Shown piece by piece: positions 42,825-48,679 of a stretch of DNA of 48,679 bases (positions are counted from its first letter, which is position 1; every line of letters starts with the position of its first letter). The stretch covers positions 46,229 through 94,907 of the forward strand of contig NZ_DJHF01000010.1 of NCBI RefSeq assembly GCF_002433005.1, in the 5' to 3' direction. The position numbers were made by a program, and so were the translations under genes. Under the pieces are notes generated by a model, which was not told the origin of the DNA, made no database searches, and saw only the letters and a list, made by a program, of their open reading frames with translations. This DNA comes from Acetomicrobium sp. UBA5826. Lineage in GTDB: Bacteria > Synergistota > Synergistia > Synergistales > Acetomicrobiaceae.

Positions 42825-44000
42825 TTAAAGCAACCCCTCTATCGCTTGAGCGTCATTTATCGCTTTAGATTTAACCAAAGAGCCCTTGTTTAATACTACA
42901 ACCTGCGGCAGGTCGACTATGCCAAGTTTTTCGCACATCCTTTTGTTTTTATAACCGTCTATGAGCAAGACTTTTTTGGCATGTTTTTTCTCAACTTCAT
43001 TGGCTAGCTTTATCTGCTCCGGATCTATGCTTGAATAAAACAGAGAGACAACCCTTTCAGGCTCAAACAATACTTTCTGCAGGTGAAGCTGCTCTGAAAT
43101 GTAGGAATATGCAGCCATTGCTGCTATGGCCCCGTCACCTGCAGCTGTTACTACCTGCCTGAGGAACTTATCGCGAACGTCGCCGGCAGCAAATACTCCC
43201 TCCACGGAGGTCTCCAGCATTTCATTGGTTACGATCCATCCGCCGCCCTTGGTCTCTACCAGACCTTTCACAAAATCGCTGTTCGGATTCATCCCCACGA
43301 AGACGAACACACCGGCAACCGGCAGTTCGCTCGTCTCCCCCGTCTTGACATTTTTCAATACGATACCCTCGACCATATCCGTTCCCTTTATTCTTTCTAC
43401 GACCGAGTCCCATACAGGCTCTATTTTCGGGTTGGCCATGGCCTTTTCTACGACGGCTCTATCGGCACGGAAGGAATCACGACGATGTATTATGTACACC
43501 TTAGAGGCAAATCGGGTCAGATAGTCTGCCTCTTCTACGGCAGTATTACCTCCTCCGACCACTGCGATAACCTGATCCTCGAAAAAAGCACCATCGCATA
43601 CGGCACAGTAGCTGACGCCTCTTCCGGTAAATTCCGCCTCGCCGGGACACCCTAGCTTTCTGAAGCTGGCGCCTGTAGCTATTATAACTGCTTCGGCCTC
43701 TATATCCCCCTTATCGGTTGCGACGACTTTTTTGCCGGCCTCCATGGATACTTTCTTGACCTCGGCCTCCCTGAATTCGGGGGAGAATTTCTCCGCATGC
43801 TCCCTGAAAGCCCTGGCCAGCTCTTCTCCGCTTATCATGGGTATCCCCGGCCAATTCTCTATCTCGGCAGTAATTGTGATCTGACCTCCTGCCATTCCCT
43901 TTTCAAGGACCAACACGTCAAGCCCTGCCCTTCTGCCGTATATAGCAGCAGTAAGTCCGGCGGGCCCTCCGCCAACGATCACCAATTCGCGCTTCTCCAC
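42825..44000 (-). CDS. trxB: Thioredoxin reductase with degenerate C-terminal thioredoxin-like domain
   Basis: 391 residues, about 80 more than standard. Residues 1-305 are a complete reductase: FAD site GGGPAG (10-15), redox pair Cys132-Cys135 in CAVCDGAFF, NADPH site GGGNTAVEEA and HRR (172-174), and the C-terminal AAGDV. Residues 308-391 look like a thioredoxin fold: FYSSIDPEQ where WCGPCK would be, and LPQVVVLNKG matching the cis-proline strand. The CxxC is missing. The start is GTG with GGAGGTG 5 bases upstream. It ends the rpmE-thyX-prfA-prmC-trxB unit. Confidence 0.93.
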   Translation of the reverse strand: MEKRELVIVGGGPAGLTAAIYGRRAGLDVLVLEKGMAGGQITITAEIENWPGIPMISGEELARAFREHAEKFSPEFREAEVKKVSMEAGKKVVATDKGDIEAEAVIIATGASFRKLGCPGEAEFTGRGVSYCAVCDGAFFEDQVIAVVGGGNTAVEEADYLTRFASKVYIIHRRDSFRADRAVVEKAMANPKIEPVWDSVVERIKGTDMVEGIVLKNVKTGETSELPVAGVFVFVGMNPNSDFVKGLVETKGGGWIVTNEMLETSVEGVFAAGDVRDKFLRQVVTAAGDGAIAAMAAYSYISEQLHLQKVLFEPERVVSLFYSSIDPEQIKLANEVEKKHAKKVLLIDGYKNKRMCEKLGIVDLPQVVVLNKGSLVKSKAINDAQAIEGLL

Positions 44001-44031
44001 GACAACACCTCCCTAATTTATCCAATCTGCG

Positions 44032-44883
44032 CTAGAAAGATTTTTTACCGCTAAGCCTCCAGGCTATAACACAGACCCCTCCGTTTAATTTCTTCATCTC
44101 ACAGAGGCTAAAGCGGACCGGCGCCAAAGACAGGATCTCCTTCTCCTTCCAACCGCCGGTTTCTACGATAAGCCAGCCCCCTTCTTTCAACCACAAAGAC
44201 GCCCTTTCAAAAAGAAAACGATACCACAGCGTCCCGTCATTGCCTCCATCGAGGGCCGAAATCGGCTCGAAACATTTAACTTCAGACATTAACGTGTCAA
44301 CGAGATTCGTAGGTATGTAAGGGGGATTGCTCACTACGGCATCGACACCCGATTTTGCGGATTGAGCCGGCAATTTCCCGCTCTCATGCCACAGGGTCAA
44401 TCGGTCGAACAAGTCGTATTTGTCGACGTTTTTCCATGCCCAATACAGTGCCTTTGGGTTTACGTCCAACGCTATCCCTCTAAGCTTTGGGTTTTCAAGC
44501 AACAGCGAAATCACGATACAGCCGCTTCCTGTTCCCCAGTCGACTGCAATCCCTTCATCCACCAACGAAAGTGCGATCTCGACCAGCGATTCCGTTTCTG
44601 GCCTGGGCACCAAAACGCCCTCGCCGACATAAAAATTTCTGCCGTAAAATTGAGCCTCGTTAAAGATATAAGCCAAAGGCTCCTTATTGCACCTTCTTTC
44701 CAAGAGAGCATTTAAATATTGCAATTCGTAGTCGAATATTGGCCGTTCTTTATGGGCTATCAACCATGATCTATCACAGCCCAATACCTTACATAATAGC
44801 AAATCGCTCTCTACCAACGGCTCAGAAAGGCCCGCTTGTTTTAATCTGTCAATCACGTACTCCCTTGCTTGAGAGAGAATCAA
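44032..44883 (-). CDS. prmC: Release factor glutamine methyltransferase PrmC
   Basis: 283 residues. It methylates the glutamine of the GGQ motif of release factors. An N-terminal helical domain is followed by a Rossmann methyltransferase domain with DWGTGSGCIVISLLLE and the substrate-binding NPPYIP. The start is a TTG with AGGA just upstream, overlapping the region behind the prfA stop. Its substrate gene prfA lies immediately upstream, the common arrangement. Confidence 0.95.
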   Translation of the reverse strand: MILSQAREYVIDRLKQAGLSEPLVESDLLLCKVLGCDRSWLIAHKERPIFDYELQYLNALLERRCNKEPLAYIFNEAQFYGRNFYVGEGVLVPRPETESLVEIALSLVDEGIAVDWGTGSGCIVISLLLENPKLRGIALDVNPKALYWAWKNVDKYDLFDRLTLWHESGKLPAQSAKSGVDAVVSNPPYIPTNLVDTLMSEVKCFEPISALDGGNDGTLWYRFLFERASLWLKEGGWLIVETGGWKEKEILSLAPVRFSLCEMKKLNGGVCVIAWRLSGKKSF

Positions 44884-44889
44884 CAGGTC

Positions 44890-45966
44890 CTACGCTCCCA
44901 AGAGCTTTAATTTTTCCATTTGGTCGGCCGTGGCCAGCGCGTATAACAACTCATCCAAATCGCCCTCCAAAATTTCGTCCAGGTTGTGAAGAGTCAAACC
45001 AATCCTGTGATCGGTGACGCGATTTTGCGGAAAGTTATAGGTGCGAATCCTTTCGGAACGGTCACCGCTGCCTATTTGACCCCTGCGCTCCGAAGCCATC
45101 GCCTCCTGCTGTCGGCGAATCTCCATGTCGTATAATTTTGCCCTCAACAGTTGCATCGCCTTGGCCCTGTTCTTAAGCTGCGATCTTTCGTCCTGGCAGG
45201 TAACTACGATGCCCGTAGGGATATGGGTTATCCTTACTGCCGAATCGGTCATGTTCACATATTGCCCGCCTGCTCCGCTGGCTCTGAAGGTATCTATCTT
45301 AAGGTCTTCCGGACGAATCTCCACGTCAACCTCATCGGGCTCGGGCAACACAGCAACAGTGGCAGTGGAAGTGTGTATACGCCCACTTGCTTCCGTAACG
45401 GGGACGCGTTGGACGCGATGGACTCCGCTTTCATACTTCAATACGCTATACGCATCTTGCCCTTCGACCCTGAAGACAATTTCTTTATAGCCGCCTATGC
45501 CCGTCTCGTTGGCCGTCAAAAGTTCTACTTTCCACCTCTTTCGTTCGGCATAACGTACATACATCCTGTAAAGATCGGCTGCAAAAAGGGCTGCCTCCTC
45601 GCCTCCGGCACCGGCTCTTATCTCCACAATCACGCTTCTTTCGTCGTTCGGATCCTTGGGCAGCAGAAGAAGGGCCAGCTCCTTTTCGAGCTCTTCTACG
45701 ATATTTTTGAGCTGATTTGCTTCTTCTCTGGCGAGCTCTCTCAGATCTTCGTCATCCTCTTCGGTCAAGGCGAGCGCCTCTTCCAACCTCTTTTGAGCTT
45801 GCCTGTACTCCCTGTATTTTTCCACGACCTTTGACATTTCAGAATGTTCCTTCGCCAGGCGCTGTAACACCGCCGGATTGGAGATGACATCGGGATCGCT
45901 TAACTTCGTCTCCAGCTCTTGGTATTTCCGCTCCAAATCATCCAATTTTTCGTTCAAATTATCCAC
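44890..45966 (-). CDS. prfA: Peptide chain release factor 1
   Basis: 358 residues. It recognises UAA and UAG. The tripeptide anticodon PVT (in RVPVTEASGR) marks RF1 rather than RF2. The GGQ motif is at 233-235, matching E. coli Gln235. The start is a GTG with a long ribosome site GGAGGTGAT 7 bases upstream. It follows thyX and precedes prmC. Confidence 0.97.
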   Translation of the reverse strand: MDNLNEKLDDLERKYQELETKLSDPDVISNPAVLQRLAKEHSEMSKVVEKYREYRQAQKRLEEALALTEEDDEDLRELAREEANQLKNIVEELEKELALLLLPKDPNDERSVIVEIRAGAGGEEAALFAADLYRMYVRYAERKRWKVELLTANETGIGGYKEIVFRVEGQDAYSVLKYESGVHRVQRVPVTEASGRIHTSTATVAVLPEPDEVDVEIRPEDLKIDTFRASGAGGQYVNMTDSAVRITHIPTGIVVTCQDERSQLKNRAKAMQLLRAKLYDMEIRRQQEAMASERRGQIGSGDRSERIRTYNFPQNRVTDHRIGLTLHNLDEILEGDLDELLYALATADQMEKLKLLGA

Positions 45967-46003
45967 CTATATCATCACCTCCCCTTGAAGGGAAGAGCCT
46001 CTC

Positions 46004-46705
46004 TTAATTTAGCAATTCTTCCATACTGTCATATGGTTCTCCGCAGGGATTGGTCTCTTCGCACTTGCCCTTTGTAATGCAACTCGGACCGGCGATGTCG
46101 AATATCCCTTCTGCGACCCCTGTGACCTCTTTCAACATCAACTTCGCAAGTCTGCGTATCTCCCATTGAGCCCTCTTACACAGCCTGAGGCTGAAGAAAT
46201 GATGCAATTCCCTGGCGTTCATAGTGATGACTATCCTCGTCTCCCAAGCATTGGGCAGGAGATACCGCGCATCCTCCAGGGGAACGCCCGACTCTACCAA
46301 GGATTTGTAGGCTTCATGGGCATAGCGAATAGCTTCTTTGAAAATCGATAGTGCCCGAGCATCAACTTTCACGGAATCCGGAAGGATATACCTTGCTTCA
46401 TCCATCGAGACGTATCTTTGGCTTTGCTGACTGTAACTTGCTATGCGATGACGCACTAGCTGATGTGAGCAAGCCCTGCTGATGCCGTCGACGGCAAAGG
46501 TAAAAGAGGCATGTTCAAGCGGTGAAAGATGACCCGATTTTATCAACTTCCTGATAAAAAGACCGCTCTGCCTCTTTCCCTCTTTAAATTCAACCACTAA
46601 ATCTTCGGCCGTGGACGAACTGTAACAAAGTCTCGCTGCTGCAGCGACAACATCGTCGGGCGTGGGCGTGAAGGCAAGCAGTTTAACCCTTACGCTACTC
46701 TCCAT
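46004..46705 (-). CDS. thyX: Flavin-dependent thymidylate synthase
   Basis: 233 residues from the ATG at 46705. The ThyX signature RHRIASYSQQSQRYV is intact. It makes dTMP from dUMP with methylene-tetrahydrofolate and FAD. The chosen ATG matches where family members begin and overlaps the rpmE stop by 11 bases. A longer frame from 46735 overlaps more. Neither has a good ribosome site, so coupling to rpmE is likely. Confidence 0.95.
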   Translation of the reverse strand: MESSVRVKLLAFTPTPDDVVAAAARLCYSSSTAEDLVVEFKEGKRQSGLFIRKLIKSGHLSPLEHASFTFAVDGISRACSHQLVRHRIASYSQQSQRYVSMDEARYILPDSVKVDARALSIFKEAIRYAHEAYKSLVESGVPLEDARYLLPNAWETRIVITMNARELHHFFSLRLCKRAQWEIRRLAKLMLKEVTGVAEGIFDIAGPSCITKGKCEETNPCGEPYDSMEELLN

Positions 46706-46925
46706 CGTTCGACTGTACGTAATCCGTTCCTGCATATTTCTTGCGGAACTTTTCGAGCTGTCCTGCTTCTGTCACCAAAAAGCCCCTCTTTCCAGTGTAA
46801 AAGGGGTGACAATTGCTGCAAACCGATACGCGGATTTCCGATTTAGTGGACCTCGTCTCAAAGGTATTGCCGCAGGCACAACTTACTTTGCAAACATCGT
46901 ATTTTGGATGTATATCCTTTTTCAT
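46695..46925 (-). CDS. rpmE: Ribosomal protein bL31, zinc-binding form
   Basis: 76 residues. The zinc ligands Cys16, Cys18, Cys36 and Cys39 are all present, with an additional Cys12. This is the C+ form, which stores zinc in many bacteria. GGAGGG lies 7 bases before the ATG. It is the first gene of the unit running through thyX, prfA, prmC and trxB. Confidence 0.96.
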   Translation of the reverse strand: MKKDIHPKYDVCKVSCACGNTFETRSTKSEIRVSVCSNCHPFYTGKRGFLVTEAGQLEKFRKKYAGTDYVQSNDGE

Positions 46926-46954
46926 CTAAAATCCCTCCATTTTCTACATTCATA

Positions 46955-46960
46955 ATTATA
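46955..46960 (-). promoter_or_regulatory. Probable -10 element of the rpmE operon
   Basis: TATAAT on the minus strand at 46960-46955, about 30 bases before the rpmE ATG. No good -35 hexamer is seen at 16-18 bases. Confidence 0.5.
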
Positions 46961-47013
46961 GAGCAAAGAGCAATTTACCACACTCAACAAGGACCTGCAA
47001 GCCTTCTCTTCGT

Positions 47014-47526
47014 TCAAATGTGCATGACGCCCAAACCGCACCTGTCGTGGTGAGCGGCAGCATGATAGGCACTGTCACCAATTATAGCAACTCCTATCCA
47101 TTTTTTGCTTCGAACAATGGCCAATTTTGCGCCAACGCTCGCTTCCAACAGGCAAATCGGCAAAAAACTGTTTATTGCTTCCATTGAGGCGTGCATCAGA
47201 GCGTGCATTTCGCTACCCGTCTTCTTGACCACATTGCCGTTTAGCGCCGCCCCTACCAGGGAACGCGTCAATTTGCCGGATATGTTACCGACTAAACCTC
47301 CTACCTCAGTAGCCACAGCTCTCCAGCCGAGCCTTTTGATCTGCTCCTTGAGATATTCTTCCTCGTTTTTATTAGTAGTGGCAGCTAGCAAAACCGCAAC
47401 CCTTCCAACCTGGCTCTCCTGACGGATATCGTAGGACACCTCGAGAGTGCCCAATATTTCTTCGTCCTCTCCCAGTTCTTCGACAGCCTCCGCAAACCTT
47501 TCGCTCTCTTCTCTTTTCTCCAACAT
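47014..47526 (-). CDS. HutP-family RNA-binding regulator
   Basis: 170 residues from the ATG at 47526, which has AAGGAG 10 bases upstream; a longer frame from 47559 has none. After an acidic N-terminal extension of about 40 residues comes a HutP-like domain. EMHALMHASMEAI (His108, His112) aligns with the metal-binding HALYH of Bacillus HutP. The end HHDRCGLGVMHI aligns with its C-terminus, putting His160 at the third metal ligand. In Bacillus, HutP binds histidine and magnesium and then UAG-repeat mRNA to block termination of the hut operon. No hut gene is here. It diverges from a TAXI-TRAP receptor gene. Confidence 0.82.
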   Translation of the reverse strand: MLEKREESERFAEAVEELGEDEEILGTLEVSYDIRQESQVGRVAVLLAATTNKNEEEYLKEQIKRLGWRAVATEVGGLVGNISGKLTRSLVGAALNGNVVKKTGSEMHALMHASMEAINSFLPICLLEASVGAKLAIVRSKKWIGVAIIGDSAYHAAAHHDRCGLGVMHI

Positions 47527-47580
47527 CGAACCATCGCTCCTTCGCATCACTTTTATCATGTTAAATCAAGCAAATGAGTC

Positions 47581-47609
47581 TTGAAATATTCCGGCTTATC
47601 GTTTATATT
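47581..47609 (+). promoter_or_regulatory. Promoter of the TAXI receptor gene
   Basis: TTGAAA (47581-47586) and TATATT (47604-47609) are spaced 17 bases. The predicted start is near 47616, leaving a leader of about 64 bases before the ATG. Confidence 0.65.
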
Positions 47610-47679
47610 TTAAAATAACATAGAGTTTTGTGCATTAGGTGGCAATAAGATTTATCAATAACAATGAGGAGGGGATTAA

Positions 47680-48642
47680 ATGAGAATAAGAAAAGTTTTA
47701 TTAATGGCTTTGGTTGTAGGTCTCGTTTTTTCGGTAGGCACGGCTCAGGCCAAGACCTTTGTTTCCATCGCCACGGGCGGCACGGGAGGGACCTATTACC
47801 CGATAGGCGGAGGCATTGCCGACGTAGTGAGCCGTTATGCGGAAGACATCCAGGCCACGGCAGAAACCGGAAATGCCGCAGTTGCCAACCTTAACCTGCT
47901 TGGAACCCACAGCATCGAGTTTGCCTTCGTACAAAACGATACGGCCTGGTGGGCTGCTAGGGGCGAAATAATGTTTAAAAATGCCTTTCCCAATATCAGG
48001 GCGATAGCAACCCTCTATCCGGAAACCAATCACCTGGTTGTGATGAAAAAGGCCAACATAAAAAGCATTTACGACCTGAAGGGCAAGAGAGTCTCCGTGG
48101 GAGCCCCTGGTTCGGGAACTGAAGCGGACATGCGCTGCCTTCTGGATATCGCAGGAATCAAATACGATGACATGAAAGTGGATTTTCTCGATTTCAACAA
48201 CACCGTTGACCGCATGAAGGACGGTCAGCTCGATGCCGGTTTCGTCGTCGGAGGCTATCCTGTGGCTGCCATAATGGACCTTGCTACCACCCACGATGTC
48301 GATCTCGTGAGTTTCGACGATGATTTCTTAGCCAAGCTGCAGGAAAAATATCCGTTTTACATTAAAGACACCATTCCTGCCGGCACCTATAAGGGGATAG
48401 ATCGCGACGTTCAAACTCCTGCGGTCATGGCCATGCTGGCTGTCGATGCCGACGTTCCCGAAGAAGTTGTATATCAATTCACCAAAGCGCTTTGGGAGCA
48501 TATCGATGATGTACAGCGCGTTCACGCCAAGGCCCAGCTAATAACCCTTGAGACCGCATTCGACGGATTATCGGTTCCTCTCCACGACGGAGCTATTCGC
48601 TACTACAAGGAAATAGGACTAAAGATACCTGAGGTAAAATAA
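47680..48642 (+). CDS. TRAP transporter solute receptor, TAXI family
   Basis: 320 residues. A clear signal peptide ends after Ala24 (VGTAQA). The mature protein begins with the TAXI hallmark VSIATGGTGGTYYPIGGGIADV, then ATAETGNAAVANLNLL. It continues as a periplasmic-binding fold with LKGKRVSVGAPGSGTE. It would capture an organic acid or amino acid (glutamate or 2-oxoglutarate in known cases) and feed a fused DctQM permease, whose gene probably lies just past the right edge. GGAGGGG lies 5 bases before the ATG. The last 37 bases of the window hold no recognisable gene. Confidence 0.94.
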   Translation: MRIRKVLLMALVVGLVFSVGTAQAKTFVSIATGGTGGTYYPIGGGIADVVSRYAEDIQATAETGNAAVANLNLLGTHSIEFAFVQNDTAWWAARGEIMFKNAFPNIRAIATLYPETNHLVVMKKANIKSIYDLKGKRVSVGAPGSGTEADMRCLLDIAGIKYDDMKVDFLDFNNTVDRMKDGQLDAGFVVGGYPVAAIMDLATTHDVDLVSFDDDFLAKLQEKYPFYIKDTIPAGTYKGIDRDVQTPAVMAMLAVDADVPEEVVYQFTKALWEHIDDVQRVHAKAQLITLETAFDGLSVPLHDGAIRYYKEIGLKIPEVK

Positions 48643-48679
48643 GGATACTCAAATCGTCATAAACATAACGGGGAAGCCT

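Noticed and set aside
47610..47679. NAG/UAG triplets in the TAXI leader as a HutP binding site
   Set aside because: The triplets are few and irregularly spaced, and no terminator hairpin follows, so the sequence alone does not support antitermination here.
1..48679. Mobile elements, prophage genes, CRISPR arrays, toxin-antitoxin pairs
   Set aside because: No transposase, integrase, phage structural gene, spaced repeat array or paired small ORFs were found; gene style is even throughout.

Overview
The window is an ordinary, gene-dense bacterial chromosome segment of about 48.7 kb. Almost all of it is housekeeping genes on the minus strand, packed into operons with overlapping or near-touching reading frames. 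Several features suggest an anaerobic, possibly moderately thermophilic member of the Synergistota (Acetomicrobium/Anaerobaculum-like): a pyruvoyl arginine decarboxylase, ThyX, split glyQ/glyS, a PPDK-regulatory protein, a HutP-family protein and a TAXI-type TRAP receptor. This taxonomic call is an inference from gene content and protein style; no 16S or other decisive marker is present. There is no phage, IS element, CRISPR array or defence island.

Layout. Positions 1-1734 (minus) are a polyamine operon, pdaD-speE-speB, with speB cut by the window edge. It is driven by a near-consensus promoter that diverges from the promoter of a plus-strand class A penicillin-binding protein (1969-4239). 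From 24.34 kb down to 4.2 kb the minus strand carries tRNA-Gln, glmU, prs, rplY, pth, mfd, mazG, a carboxyltransferase subunit, a NifU-like protein, phoH, pgpH, ybeY, a CorC-type protein, recO, glyQ, glyS, a PPDK regulator and a dGTPase. A small plus-strand island (24.4-25.2 kb) holds a PerR-like regulator and a small membrane protein.

From 46.9 kb down to 25.2 kb the minus strand reads: rpmE-thyX-prfA-prmC-trxB (ending in a terminator); pfkB-CBS-arginine phosphatase-hypothetical-M48 peptidase-dnaX-dnaE; then, from its own promoter, pyk-nudix-nfo-orr-cdaA-cdaR-glmM-galU. At the right end a HutP-family gene (minus) diverges from a TAXI-TRAP receptor gene (plus).

Functional links. The window contains both arms of c-di-AMP turnover (CdaA/CdaR/GlmM for synthesis and its control, PgpH for breakdown) beside UDP-sugar and peptidoglycan precursor genes (glmU, glmM, galU, PBP1A). 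PrmC sits next to its substrate RF1. DnaX and DnaE are translationally overlapped. The PEP/pyruvate node is represented by pyk, the PPDK regulator and a biotin-less carboxyltransferase.

I found no clear-cut new multi-gene system. The points most worth checking are: a perfect hairpin that buries the ribosome site and AUG of the NUDIX gene; a probable CUG start for the M48 peptidase; repeats overlapping the pyk promoter; a thioredoxin reductase with a degenerate thioredoxin-like tail; a PfkB kinase with altered signature motifs; and a HutP-type RNA-binding protein beside a transporter gene.
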